A DNA stretch of 35,969 nucleotides from Chloroflexota bacterium (GTDB taxonomy: Bacteria > Chloroflexota > Anaerolineae > Anaerolineales > VGOW01). Positions 24,984-34,511 of this stretch are shown here, one piece after another. The notes under the pieces are model-generated. The model saw nothing but the letters and a program-made list of their open reading frames with translations. It did not search any database and was not told the DNA's origin. The translations under genes and the position numbers were made by a program. Numbering within the stretch: the first letter of the stretch is position 1; each line of letters starts with the position of its first letter. The stretch covers positions 1-35,969 of the forward strand of contig JACRBQ010000045.1 of the NCBI GenBank assembly GCA_016213135.1. Direction: 5' to 3'.

Positions 24984-25424
24984 TTAACGTAGGAACAGAA
25001 TCGCGCACTCCTTTTTGTCCGCGATTTTTTGCAGTTCGCCGCGATCAGTGGTGATCAGCATTGCGCCGAGTGTTTGAGCAAGGGCCACTGCAAAACAGTC
25101 GCCCAACGCAATCGGCGGATTGTGGGCTTTGAGGAAAGCCACCCTCTCGAGATAGGTCGGGCTGATTTCAGTCGAGATTTCGACACCGACAGTTTCGATG
25201 AATTGGCGGAAGGGGTTGTCTTCGGGGAGCTGGCCGCGCTGTTCGAGATAGCGAACTTCTACCCAGTTGATAGCATGAAGAAAGTGATGAGCGTCCGTGT
25301 CCATCAGCAGAGGCTCGATAACGTCTGCGCCGGCCTCATCGCGGAGAAAACAAAGTATGGCGCTGCTGTCCAGCACGTACTGAACAACCGGTGTTACCAA
25401 ATCTCCCGCTTGTGCTGATTCCAT
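24984..25424 (-). CDS. PIN-domain toxin (VapC-like ribonuclease)
   Basis: The protein of up to 146 aa carries the PIN acidic residues: D in YVLDSSAILCFLRDE, E in INWVEVRYL, D in ALGDCFAVALA and D in LITTDRGE. PIN toxins are magnesium-dependent ribonucleases. The ATG at 25424 gives a 31-base overlap with the antitoxin; a TTG at 25400, right behind GGGAG, is an alternative start and would give a tighter fit to the family. The neighbouring antitoxin is of the AbrB type, making a type II module. Confidence 0.85.
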   Translation of the reverse strand: MESAQAGDLVTPVVQYVLDSSAILCFLRDEAGADVIEPLLMDTDAHHFLHAINWVEVRYLEQRGQLPEDNPFRQFIETVGVEISTEISPTYLERVAFLKAHNPPIALGDCFAVALAQTLGAMLITTDRGELQKIADKKECAILFLR

Positions 25425-25633
25425 TCGTCAACGCTCATTTTCAGTTTATTCTTCAATGACCCGCGCAGTTTTCGGATTGATGCGGCGCGATCTGGCCGCG
25501 CCCGCGAGCGCAGGCCGGCTGTTTCTTCCCACGTCACCACTAATCTCAAACGCGCTCCGGCTTTGCGAAGCGGGGCCGGGATAATCAATTTCCCGCGCTC
25601 AGTGACTGTTGCGATAACTTCGTAGGTTTTCAT
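25394..25633 (-). CDS. AbrB/MazE-type antitoxin
   Basis: This 79-aa protein starts at ATG 25633 (MKTYEVIATVTERGKLIIPAPLRKAG), a typical AbrB/SpoVT-like swapped-hairpin DNA-binding domain. A charged C-terminal tail that would wrap the toxin follows. Longer in-frame starts lie in sequence without homology. It presumably represses its own operon. It is cargo between proC copies B and C. Confidence 0.78.
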   Translation of the reverse strand: MKTYEVIATVTERGKLIIPAPLRKAGARLRLVVTWEETAGLRSRARPDRAASIRKLRGSLKNKLKMSVDEWNQHKREIW

Positions 25634-25773
25634 AACGGCCTCACGCCAAAGATTGTAGCATAAGAAGACATGTAGAGGCAAAACCCCACCGGCTCAATCT
25701 CCCCACTCGCGCACTTTTGGAGGGCGATTTTTTGGGTCTAATTCGCCCGCCAACCGTTACCCAAAGCTGACCC

Positions 25774-25802
25774 TTCTCTGCCGGATGAGCGCAGGCAGAG
25801 AA
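25774..25802. repeat. Perfect 9-bp inverted repeat
   Basis: TTCTCTGCC (25774-25782) pairs with GGCAGAGAA (25794-25802) around an 11-base loop. It lies upstream of the AbrB antitoxin gene. No T-run follows on either strand, so its role is unclear. The gap 25634-26164 otherwise holds this hairpin, short CGCTGA-type repeats and the duplicated proC flank. Confidence 0.5.
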
Positions 25803-25918
25803 ACATTCGGGACCGAGAAGCCGCTTCCGGGCGATTAGAGAAGCAAAAAGATAGAATCGCTGATGTCACTGAGAACGCTGATTGCGGCGCTTCGCGTCAA
25901 CGCCCTCAATTCAATCAA

Positions 25919-26164
25919 CGTTTCACCGTTTCCACTTTCGCCAACAGAAATACACTCGCCACCGCGCCGAGTTGGAATGACTTTCACCTCCGCCATGCCG
26001 CCCAACACGTCACGCCGGCCGTGCCGGGCAACGCCGGCCCGCGCTGACGAGCGCCCGACTGAACTGGCCGCCGACCTGCCGACGCATTTCCAGCGGCGCG
26101 CGGCCACGCTCAGGGGCAAAGCCCTTTGTCGAGTATCACGGCAGAGGCGGTGACGGGCTTTTGC
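25919..26164. repeat. 3' flank of proC duplicated at 20261-20552 (copy C)
   Basis: This is the sequence directly downstream of the intact proC stop. The same blocks appear before proC fragment A, so the flank and the gene end were duplicated as one unit of about 390-440 bases. No protein of known family is encoded on either strand. Confidence 0.85.
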
Positions 26165-27013
26165 CTATTTTTCCCCGTCGGCAAGCTGGCTGCGCTTTTT
26201 GCCGCGCCCCAACTGCACCGAGCGCTGGTAGCCGGCCCAAATGGCGCGAGAGAGCGCGGTGCGGAAGCCGGCCTTTTCGAGGTAGTAGAGCGCCTCGGCG
26301 CTGGTGCCGCCGGGAGAGGTGACCTGATTGCGCAACCGGGCGAGGTGGTTGGGCGAGTGCAGGACGTAATCGACCGAGCCTTTGACGGTTTGCAGCACCA
26401 GCTGCTCGGCCACGTGGCGCGAAAAGCCCAGATGCACGCCCGCATCCACCATTGCTTCCATGAACAGAAATACGTAGGCCGGGCCGTTGCCGGAGAGCGC
26501 GGTGGCCATGTCGAGGTAGTCTTCGTCGGCCACGAACACTTGTTGGCCGCACGCGCCGAGGATGGCCTCGGCCTGCTGCCGTTGCGCGGCAGTGACTTCG
26601 GGCGAGGCAGTCCACACGGTGATGCCCTCGCCGATTTGGGCCGGCGTGTTGGGCATGGAACGCACAATGCCGGTGTGCAGCAAGCCCTGGGCCAGCGTTT
26701 CGATGCGCGCCCCGGCGATGATGGACAACGCCAACGCGCCGGTGGGGATGTGCCCCTTGAGTTCGGGCATGACGACCGAGAGGATTTGCGGCTTGACGGA
26801 CAGCACCACCACGCCCGCCCCTTCAACGGCGGCGCCGTTGTCGGCGGTGACGCAGATGCCGTACTTGTCACGCAGGTATTGGCCGCGCTCGGGCCGGGGG
26901 CCGGAGGCCACGACGGATTGCGGGTCGATGAGCTTCTGCGAAATGAGGCCGGAGATCATGGCCTCGGCCATCGATCCGGAGCCGATGAAAGCAATCGTCA
27001 CATTGGAAAACAT
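26165..27013 (-). CDS. proC: Pyrroline-5-carboxylate reductase
   Basis: This 282-aa enzyme performs the last step of proline synthesis, NAD(P)H-dependent reduction of pyrroline-5-carboxylate. The N-terminal Rossmann motif is IAFIGSGSMAEAMISGL (about residues 7-23). The central VLSVKPQ and VRSMPNTPAQIGEG motifs and the C-terminal dimerisation domain ALSGNGPAYVFLFMEAM...VTSPGGTSAEAL are present. ATG 27013 has the Shine-Dalgarno sequence GAGGATT. It is the last gene of the yebC-ruvC-ruvA-proC operon. Its 3' end has been copied twice downstream (24553 and 20553). Confidence 0.95.
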   Translation of the reverse strand: MFSNVTIAFIGSGSMAEAMISGLISQKLIDPQSVVASGPRPERGQYLRDKYGICVTADNGAAVEGAGVVVLSVKPQILSVVMPELKGHIPTGALALSIIAGARIETLAQGLLHTGIVRSMPNTPAQIGEGITVWTASPEVTAAQRQQAEAILGACGQQVFVADEDYLDMATALSGNGPAYVFLFMEAMVDAGVHLGFSRHVAEQLVLQTVKGSVDYVLHSPNHLARLRNQVTSPGGTSAEALYYLEKAGFRTALSRAIWAGYQRSVQLGRGKKRSQLADGEK

Positions 27014-27023
27014 GGGAATCCTC

Positions 27024-27097
27024 AATGAACAATGAAACAATGAAAAATGAACAATTTCAATATGCCATTGTTCATTGTCGCATTATTCATTGTTCAC
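27024..27097. repeat. Palindromic CAATGAACAATGA repeat between ruvA and proC
   Basis: The left arm, made of AATGAACAATGA-like units, is complementary to the right arm, made of CATTGTTCATTGT-like units. Together they form a long imperfect hairpin that fills most of the gap between ruvA and proC. Similar repeats occur as dispersed elements in Chloroflexota; here the right end lies next to the proC ribosome binding site. Confidence 0.65.
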
Positions 27098-27102
27098 TTT
27101 CA

Positions 27103-27687
27103 TCAGGGTTTCGCGAAATATTGCAGCGCCAGCCGCACACGCTCCTCGGTGTCTCGCGGCGCGTCTTTGGGGATGGATTGCAGCGCCGATTGCGCCTCGA
27201 CGATGCTGTAGCCGAGAGCCGTGAGCGCGCCCACAATCTCCGTATCCAAATCCGAGAAGGGCGTGCCGGGGCCGAGCGGAAAGCCCGCGCCGAACTTGTC
27301 TTTGAGGTGAAACACAATCTTTTCGGCGGTCTTTTTGCCCACGCCGGGCACGCGGTCCAGCACTTCGGGCTGGTCGTTGCCTACGGCGCGGCGCAGGTTG
27401 TCGGGCGAGACGTACGAAAGGACCGCCATCGCCAGCCGGGGGCCGACGCCGTTCACGCCGAGCAAGGTCTCAAACAGAATGCGCTGTTCTTCGGTGGCGA
27501 AGCCGTAGAGCGTCAGCGCATCTTCGCGCACGACGAGGTGGGTGTGCAGAAAGACCAGGTGCCCCACCCCATCCAACCCTTGCAGCACACCCGACGGCGC
27601 AAACACCTTTAGCCCCGCGCCGCCCACTTCGACGATGAGGAAGTCTGTTTCGATGTGCTGGACGATGCCACGGAGCGAGGAGATCAT
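27103..27687 (-). CDS. ruvA: Holliday junction branch migration protein RuvA
   Basis: This 194-aa protein binds four-way junctions and recruits the RuvB motor. It has the N-terminal OB domain (ISSLRGIVQHIETDFLIVEVGGAGLKVFAP), the tandem helix-hairpin-helix segments LLGVNGVGPRLAMAVLS and LDRVPGVGKKTAEKIVFHLKDK (about 72-125), and the C-terminal RuvB-binding domain (about 148-194, ALTALGYSIVEAQSAL). It follows ruvC closely; ruvB is not in this window. Confidence 0.96.
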   Translation of the reverse strand: MISSLRGIVQHIETDFLIVEVGGAGLKVFAPSGVLQGLDGVGHLVFLHTHLVVREDALTLYGFATEEQRILFETLLGVNGVGPRLAMAVLSYVSPDNLRRAVGNDQPEVLDRVPGVGKKTAEKIVFHLKDKFGAGFPLGPGTPFSDLDTEIVGALTALGYSIVEAQSALQSIPKDAPRDTEERVRLALQYFAKP

Positions 27688-27712
27688 GGGGCGGTGAGTT
27701 TGAAGTTTGAAG

Positions 27713-28204
27713 TTAGATCAGCGATTCCATCTTCAGCGAATAGAGGTGGCAGATGGCAACGGCCAGCGCGTCGGCGGCATCGTCGGGCTTGGGAATAGCC
27801 TCGAGGTTGAGCAGCAGGCGCACCATGTCCTGCATTTGCCGCTTGTCGGCGCGACCATAGCCCGACACGGCTTGTTTCACCTGGAGCGGCGTGTACTCGC
27901 CCACGCTCAGGCCGCAATCGGCCAGCGCCAACAGAGCCACCCCCCGCCCTTGCGCCACGGTCATGGCTGTGGTGACGTTCTTTTGAAAAAACAATTTCTC
28001 CACCGCGCCAGAGTCCGGGCGGTGGAGAGTAACGATCCCTTTCAGTTCCCGGTGGATACTTTGCAGCCGCCGGGGCATCGTTTCGTCCGGGGGGGTGGTC
28101 ACCACGCCATAGGCCACACATTCCAGCGCGGAGTCCGCCTCGATTTCCCGCACCAGCCCGTAGCCCGTGGTGGCCGTGCCAGGGTCAATGCCGATGACCA
28201 GCAT
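27713..28204 (-). CDS. ruvC: Crossover junction endodeoxyribonuclease RuvC
   Basis: This 163-aa nuclease resolves Holliday junctions. The first catalytic aspartate is in LVIGIDPGTATTGYG (D7). The second acidic residue is in SGAVEKLFFQKN, and the C-terminal DDAADALAVAICH supplies the remaining two. ATG 28204 is chosen because it starts directly at the RNase H-like strand; the longer frame begins in the repeat. No Shine-Dalgarno sequence is visible, because a palindromic repeat abuts the start codon. Confidence 0.95.
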   Translation of the reverse strand: MLVIGIDPGTATTGYGLVREIEADSALECVAYGVVTTPPDETMPRRLQSIHRELKGIVTLHRPDSGAVEKLFFQKNVTTAMTVAQGRGVALLALADCGLSVGEYTPLQVKQAVSGYGRADKRQMQDMVRLLLNLEAIPKPDDAADALAVAICHLYSLKMESLI

Positions 28205-28266
28205 AATGGCGAATGACGAATGCAAAATGACTAATGACGAAAATCGTCATTTCCCATTCGTCATTA
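28204..28266. repeat. Palindromic AATGACGAATGA repeat filling the yebC-ruvC gap
   Basis: The left arm (TAATGGCGAATGACGAATG) and the right arm (CCCATTCGTCATTA) are complementary with few mismatches around CGAAAATCG. The repeat occupies the whole 62-base gap and touches both the yebC stop and the ruvC start. Confidence 0.7.
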
Positions 28267-29019
28267 TCAGGCCGCCATCAACTCGGCAGCCTCGTCGGTC
28301 ACGTGCACGTTGGAATACACTTTTTGCACGTCGTCGAGTTCTTCCAACTCTTCGATGACCCGCATCACTTTCACCGTATCGTCCGGCGAAAGCTCGATCG
28401 TGGTGGTCGGCTCCATGCGCAGTTCGGCGTCTTCGGGGGTGATGTCTACCGCCCGCAAACGGTCGCTCACGGATTTGAACGCTTCCACCGCGGCAAAGAT
28501 TTCCACCTCGCCATCGGTGAATAGCACATCGTCGGCGCCGGCATCCACGGCCATTTCAAACAACTCGTCCTGGCTGCGTTCTCCCTGCGAGAACAAGAAG
28601 TAGGCTTTGCGCTGGAACTGCCAGGCCACCGAGTTGGCTTCGCCGAGGTGGCCCCCCGCGCGGGTGAGCGTGCGCCGCAGGTCCGACACGGTGCGGTTGC
28701 GGTTGTCGGTGACGCACTCGATGAGGAGGGCCACCCCGTGGCCGCCGTAGCCCTCGTACATGATCTGCTCCAAAACCGCGCCATCGGCGCCTTCGCCGGT
28801 GCCGCGCTTAATGGCCCGGTCGACGTTGTCTTTGGGCATGTTGTTGGCGCGGGCTTTGTCCACTGCCAATCGGAGTTTGAAGTTGGAATCGGGGTCGCCG
28901 CCGCCCTCGCGAGCGGCCATGGAAATCTCGCGGGCGAGGCGAGTGAACACTTGGCCGCGCTTGGCGTCAGCCGCGCCCTTCTTGCGTTTAATGGTTGCCC
29001 ATTTGGAATGACCGGACAT
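28267..29019 (-). CDS. yebC: YebC/PmpR-family protein
   Basis: This 250-aa protein has the invariant start MSGHSKWATIKRKKGAADAKRGQVFTRLAREI and the NMPKDNVDRAIKRGTGE and YEGYGGHGVALLIECVTDNRNRT motifs. Members regulate transcription or relieve ribosome stalling. It is upstream of ruvC, a very common gene order. A promoter with an extended -10 box (TGCTATAAT) is 37 bases upstream. Confidence 0.96.
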   Translation of the reverse strand: MSGHSKWATIKRKKGAADAKRGQVFTRLAREISMAAREGGGDPDSNFKLRLAVDKARANNMPKDNVDRAIKRGTGEGADGAVLEQIMYEGYGGHGVALLIECVTDNRNRTVSDLRRTLTRAGGHLGEANSVAWQFQRKAYFLFSQGERSQDELFEMAVDAGADDVLFTDGEVEIFAAVEAFKSVSDRLRAVDITPEDAELRMEPTTTIELSPDDTVKVMRVIEELEELDDVQKVYSNVHVTDEAAELMAA

Positions 29020-29056
29020 CGGGAATGCTCCTTGCGAATTTTTGCTTGCGAAAACG

Positions 29057-29065
29057 ATTATAGCA
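29057..29065 (-). promoter_or_regulatory. Extended -10 promoter of the yebC-ruvC-ruvA-proC operon
   Basis: TGCTATAAT on the minus strand is a perfect extended -10 element 37 bases before the yebC ATG, with an AAGGAG Shine-Dalgarno sequence between. The -35 region is weak, which is usual for extended -10 promoters. Confidence 0.65.
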
Positions 29066-29077
29066 TAGCGAGCCGGA

Positions 29078-30454
29078 TTATCTGGCGAACAGCTTATCCA
29101 CCGCGTCGGTCAACTGCCGCAAGTTTGAAACCTGATGCACCACGTCCACCGCCGGGACATATTGGAGCATGTCGCTATCGCCGGTGCCCCATTCGTCAAC
29201 CGCCTCGGGGTTGAACCAAACCACCCGCCGGGCGCGGCGGCGAAGGAATTCGACGAGATCGAGGCGCGGGTCGTTATAGTTGTTGCGCCCGTCGCCGCAG
29301 ATGAGGAGGGTGGTGCGGCGATCCACCGCGTCGGAGAATTCCTTGACGAATTGCTCCAGGCTGCCGCCGAGGTCGGTGTTGTAGTGCCCGGAGGGCAGGC
29401 GATAGAGCACAATGGGCACGGCCACTTCGGGCCGAGCCTCGGTGAACTCGCCGGTCACTTCCTCGATGTGATCGATGAACGCAAACGACCGCGCTTTGCC
29501 CACCTGATCCTGCATTTCGTACATGAGGCGGAGGAGGAAGTCCACCACCGGGCGCATGGAAGTGGACACGTCGCACAGGATGGCGAACCTGGGCTTGAGG
29601 CGGCGTTTCTTCCAGTGCATTTCAAACGGCACGCCGCCGTGCCGCACGTTGGCCCGCAGGGTGGCTTTGGCGTCGAACGTGGGGCCTTTGCCTTTGCGCT
29701 GCCGCAGCGAGGCCCGCGACCGCAGCCGCGCGGCCAGCCGCGCCACCTCGCGCCGCAGTTCGCGCGCTTCGCTTTCGGAAAGCGAGCCAAAGGGGCGATC
29801 CATGAGGTCTTCCACCGGCGATTTTTGCGGCGGCTGCTCGGCCAAACGGCGGGCCAGCGACTGGCCGAGATACTGGCTAGCCTGCCGGGCCAGGGCTTCG
29901 GCGTTGGCCTCGAGCAATTGGCGCAGTTCGCCCAGGGCCTCCGGCGACATGCCCAACGCAGCCAACTGGGCCAGCAGTTTCTCGATCTGCTCCATGAGTT
30001 CGCCCAGCCCCATTTGCCGCATCATTTCACGGGTGAGCTGGCGGATGTTTTCGGGGCGGCGCGAACGGTCGGCCCCGATGCGGCGGGCCAATGCCGCCAG
30101 TTCTTCGGGGGTCAGGTTTTGGCCGTCGAGTAGCCGGCGCAGAAGGTCGTTGAGTTCGCCGGCCAGCGCGCGCATGGCATCGCGCAATAGGGCTTGCTCG
30201 TCGGGCGAGAGCATGTCGGAGGAGGGGATTAGCGGCGGCCCTCCGGCGGAAAAGAAGAGGGGGAATAGCTTGTCGAAGATGGCGCCATCGGCATGCTCTT
30301 TGACGAGCGTGGCCTTGAGCGCCGAATGGAACAGGCCCCGATCGGCAATGTCAATGTGCGAGGTGGCGCGCATGGCATCCTGTGATTCTGCCAACGACAC
30401 GCGCACCCCGGCGGCGCGCAACCCGGCGATGAATTGAACGATGCGGTCTTCCAT
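29078..30454 (-). CDS. CoxE-like VWA-domain protein
   Basis: This 458-aa protein has a helical, charged N-terminal region (about 1-280) and a C-terminal von Willebrand A domain of the CoxE type (about 285-455). The MIDAS motif is DVSTS (295-299) in RFAILCDVSTSMRPVV, with TDLGGSL and ICGDGRNNYNDP as further metal-site segments. CoxE-like proteins work with MoxR ATPases in maturation or metal insertion of enzymes such as CO dehydrogenase. A MoxR gene is two genes upstream in the same operon. No coxLMS genes are in the window, so the client is unknown. Confidence 0.9.
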   Translation of the reverse strand: MEDRIVQFIAGLRAAGVRVSLAESQDAMRATSHIDIADRGLFHSALKATLVKEHADGAIFDKLFPLFFSAGGPPLIPSSDMLSPDEQALLRDAMRALAGELNDLLRRLLDGQNLTPEELAALARRIGADRSRRPENIRQLTREMMRQMGLGELMEQIEKLLAQLAALGMSPEALGELRQLLEANAEALARQASQYLGQSLARRLAEQPPQKSPVEDLMDRPFGSLSESEARELRREVARLAARLRSRASLRQRKGKGPTFDAKATLRANVRHGGVPFEMHWKKRRLKPRFAILCDVSTSMRPVVDFLLRLMYEMQDQVGKARSFAFIDHIEEVTGEFTEARPEVAVPIVLYRLPSGHYNTDLGGSLEQFVKEFSDAVDRRTTLLICGDGRNNYNDPRLDLVEFLRRRARRVVWFNPEAVDEWGTGDSDMLQYVPAVDVVHQVSNLRQLTDAVDKLFAR

Positions 30455-30490
30455 GGCACGCTCACTCGCCCACGAGGGGCCAGACTACGT

Positions 30491-30793
30491 TTACGACATC
30501 AACCCGATCACGCCCAATACCACCGTGTAAACCAACATGCCGAGCACCGCTAATAGAATAACGATGTTCACGATTGGATGGCGGAGAAACGCGCCGATGG
30601 GATCGGGCGCGACCCAGGCAAGAGTCAATAGCCAGGCGGCGACGGCAACGGTGATGAAATATCCGCCGCCCGCAACCCACACTGCGCCCCACCCCAAACC
30701 GTATCCGGCGTAACACAACAACGCTCCGGCGCCGAGAGGAACAAGAGGGATGAAGAAGTGGGACGGCGTGACCTTCATCGGTAGATTGTTCAA
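30491..30793 (-). CDS. Small three-helix membrane protein
   Basis: This protein of about 100 aa has three hydrophobic helices (about 12-30, 36-60, 72-98) and nothing else recognisable. A TTG at 30793 overlaps the MoxR stop and has GAAGAGG just upstream; an ATG at 30778 is the alternative start. Its fixed position between MoxR and CoxE-like genes suggests a membrane anchor for the pair. Function unknown. Confidence 0.65.
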   Translation of the reverse strand: MNNLPMKVTPSHFFIPLVPLGAGALLCYAGYGLGWGAVWVAGGGYFITVAVAAWLLTLAWVAPDPIGAFLRHPIVNIVILLAVLGMLVYTVVLGVIGLMS

Positions 30794-31773
30794 ATCCTCT
30801 TCAAAGGCCGGATGTTTCCGTCAAAAATGTCGCCGCTGTCGGGGCCGGGCGATGGCCGGCGGCGCGAGGCGGGCCGGGAGTCGTCGAGGGCGGCGCGGGC
30901 GCGCTGCACGTCGGCTTCGTGTTTAAGCAACAGGGTCAGGGTGGTGTCCAACGTTTCCTTGTCGAGATGCTGGGCATTGAGCATCACCAGCGCCTTGGCC
31001 CAGTCGATGGTTTCGCTGACGCTGGGGCTTTTCTTCAGGTCGAGGCGGCGCAGCCGCTGGACGAGGTCCACGGCTTGTTTGGCGAGGGCGGGCGCAAGGT
31101 CCGGCACTTTGAGGCGCACCACGCGCAGTTCGGCCTCGGCGGTGGGGTAGTCAATGAACAGGTAAACGCAGCGGCGCTTGAGGGCCTCGGAAAGCTCGCG
31201 GGTGTTGTTGGAGGTGAGCAGCACCAGCGGCATGTGCCTGGCCCGCAGGGTGCCGATCTCCGGCACGCTCACCTGAAAGTCCGAAAGCACTTCGAGCAGA
31301 AAAGCCTCAAACTCGGGGTCGGTGCGGTCCACCTCGTCGATGAGCAGCGTCACCGGTTTGTCGGCGACAATGGCTTTGAGCAAAGGGCGCGGCAGCAAAA
31401 AGCGCTCGGAGAAGAACACGTCTTCTTCGGAGGCCAGCTTGTCGGCGGCCTGGGCCAGCGTTTGCGAGTCGGTGAGCAGCGATTGCAGTTTGTCGCGCAG
31501 CAGTTGGGTATACAGCATTTGCTTGGCGTATTCCCATTCGTAGAGGGCCTTAGTTTCGTCCAGCCCCTCGTAGCATTGCAGGCGGATCAGTTCGCGCCCG
31601 GCCGCCGCCGCCCACGCCTTGGCCAGTTCGGTTTTGCCGACGCCGGCCGGGCCTTCGGCCAACACCGGCTTGCCCAGCCGCTCGGCCAGAAACAACACGG
31701 TGGAAATATCGTTGGAGGAGAGATATTGCTGTTTAAGCAAGCCGTCGGTTACGTCGGCGATTGACTTGAACAT
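30790..31773 (-). CDS. MoxR-family AAA+ ATPase
   Basis: This 327-aa AAA+ ATPase has Walker A GPAGVGKT (41-48), Walker B LLIDEVD (143-149), sensor-1 LVLLTSNNTRELSEALKRRC and a C-terminal lid domain up to about 290, followed by a Pro/Arg-rich tail. MoxR proteins act as chaperones with VWA-domain partners such as the CoxE-like protein two genes downstream. ATG 31773 follows AAGAAAGGG. The upstream DUF2442 gene overlaps its start by 25 bases. Confidence 0.92.
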   Translation of the reverse strand: MFKSIADVTDGLLKQQYLSSNDISTVLFLAERLGKPVLAEGPAGVGKTELAKAWAAAAGRELIRLQCYEGLDETKALYEWEYAKQMLYTQLLRDKLQSLLTDSQTLAQAADKLASEEDVFFSERFLLPRPLLKAIVADKPVTLLIDEVDRTDPEFEAFLLEVLSDFQVSVPEIGTLRARHMPLVLLTSNNTRELSEALKRRCVYLFIDYPTAEAELRVVRLKVPDLAPALAKQAVDLVQRLRRLDLKKSPSVSETIDWAKALVMLNAQHLDKETLDTTLTLLLKHEADVQRARAALDDSRPASRRRPSPGPDSGDIFDGNIRPLKRI

Positions 31774-31975
31774 GAGTCCCTTTCTTCAGCTCTATGGGTT
31801 TCTGGATCAACTTGAACTTGGTTGAACAGGTCTAAATCGCGCAAGGCCTGATACAGTTCCCCTGCCAACACCGGTTCGAAATTAATCGTTTGTCTTGTGC
31901 CATCATCAAACTGAACGCGCAACGCATAGGGCGCCGATATTTCAAATGCAGTGACGCGGTAGATGCCGTGAGACA

Positions 31976-31976
<1 letters not shown>
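31749..31976 (-). CDS. Short DUF2442 protein, C-terminally truncated
   Basis: This 75-aa protein begins MSHGIYRVTAFEISAPYALRVQFDDGTRQTINFEPVL, the beta-hairpin domain of DUF2442. The usual ending (a VWPNGADLDP-type segment) is missing: after VDPETH the frame runs out through the MoxR ribosome binding site. Its start overlaps the stop of the zinc-finger gene (TAATG). Such small proteins often pair with toxin-antitoxin-like partners. It is either a naturally short or a decayed member. Confidence 0.7.
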
Positions 31977-33324
<1,348 letters not shown>

Positions 33325-34500
33325 CTATTTCAACACATACTTCGCCGCGGCGGTGGCCATGAGCGCCGCGGCCTGCACCAGCGCGCGTTCGTCAATGTCG
33401 AAGCGCGGATGATGGTGCGGGAAGTTCAACCCTTTTTCGGCATTGGCCGAGCCGACGAAGAAGTAGCACCCCGGCACGGTGGACATCATGTAGGCCATAT
33501 CTTCGGAGCCCATGGTGCGCTCGTCGGCGGACACGTGGGTGACGCCCGGCATGGACTGCGCCGACTGGCGCACTGCGGCGCTCATGGTGGCATCGTTCAC
33601 CACGGCAGGGGTGGTCACTTGCCACACGGCTTCGGCGCGGCACTGCATGGCCGCCGCGATACCCTGCACAATTTCGTCGAAGCGCCGCAGCACCCGGGCG
33701 CGCACTTCGGGTTTGAAGGTGCGCACCGTGCCCATGAGCGTCACCGAGTCGGGAATGACGTTGAAGGCCTCGCCGCCTTTGACGGAGGTGACCGACAGCA
33801 CGGCGTTTTCCAGCGCGTCCACGTTGCGCGACACGATGGTTTGCAGGGCGCTGACGATCTGCGCCGCGGCCACAAGGGGGTCCTGCGTTTGGTAGGGCGA
33901 GGCGCCATGCCCGCCCTTGCCGAACAGCGTCACGGTGAATTTGTCGGCAGCGGCCATGCAGGGGCCGTCGGTGGCGGCCACCCAGCCCACGGGCTTGTCG
34001 TTCCACACGTGCAGGGCCAGCGAGCGCTCGGGCGCAGGGCTTGCCATCACGTCATCTTTCACCATGGCCGCCGCGCCGCCCAGCCCCTCCTCTGCCGGTT
34101 GAAACACAAACTTGAGCGTGCCCGCCATTTGCTTGCGCATGGGCATAAGCATTTTGGCAACTGCCAGCCCCACGGCGGTGTGGGCGTCGTGGCCGCAGGC
34201 GTGCATCACGCCGGATGTTTCCGAAATGTAATCGGCGGTGTTGGCCTCGGTGATGGGCAGGGCATCCATGTCGAAGCGGAGCAGCACGGTGGGGCCGGGT
34301 TGGTCGCCCTCCATCAGCCCCACCACGCCCGTGCGCCCCACCCCGGTGCGCACTTCAAGCCCCAGCCGGTTGAGTTCCTGCGCCACAATGCCGGCCGTGC
34401 GCACTTCCTGAAAGCCCAGCTCGGGATGGCGATGAAAATCGCGGCGGCGGGCGATCATTTCCGGTTCGAGAGATTTCGCCAGTGCGTAAAAGTCAGTCAT
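33325..34500 (-). CDS. M20-family amidohydrolase
   Basis: This 391-aa metallopeptidase-fold enzyme cleaves N-acyl or N-carbamoyl amino acids, hippurate or related amides. Metal and catalytic motifs are LLRFDMDALPI (about 73-83), MHACGHDAHTAVGLAVAKM (about 98-116), FQPAEEGLGG (about 132-141) and the closing FPHHHPRFDIDE. The dimerisation domain spans about 180-290. It is expressed between the dnaJ-like and methyltransferase genes, at 15 bases or less from each. The substrate is not determined. Confidence 0.94.
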   Translation of the reverse strand: MTDFYALAKSLEPEMIARRRDFHRHPELGFQEVRTAGIVAQELNRLGLEVRTGVGRTGVVGLMEGDQPGPTVLLRFDMDALPITEANTADYISETSGVMHACGHDAHTAVGLAVAKMLMPMRKQMAGTLKFVFQPAEEGLGGAAAMVKDDVMASPAPERSLALHVWNDKPVGWVAATDGPCMAAADKFTVTLFGKGGHGASPYQTQDPLVAAAQIVSALQTIVSRNVDALENAVLSVTSVKGGEAFNVIPDSVTLMGTVRTFKPEVRARVLRRFDEIVQGIAAAMQCRAEAVWQVTTPAVVNDATMSAAVRQSAQSMPGVTHVSADERTMGSEDMAYMMSTVPGCYFFVGSANAEKGLNFPHHHPRFDIDERALVQAAALMATAAAKYVLK

Positions 34501-34511
34501 TGCAGTGCGCC

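Noticed and set aside
25835-26119. Minus-strand open frame with a counterpart near 20129-20507
   Set aside because: The similarity comes from DNA duplication of the proC flank; the two copies have indels and frame changes, and no family is recognised.
29135-30133. Long open frame on the + strand opposite the CoxE-like gene
   Set aside because: Antisense shadow without domains or a ribosome binding site; the minus-strand gene has clear VWA motifs.
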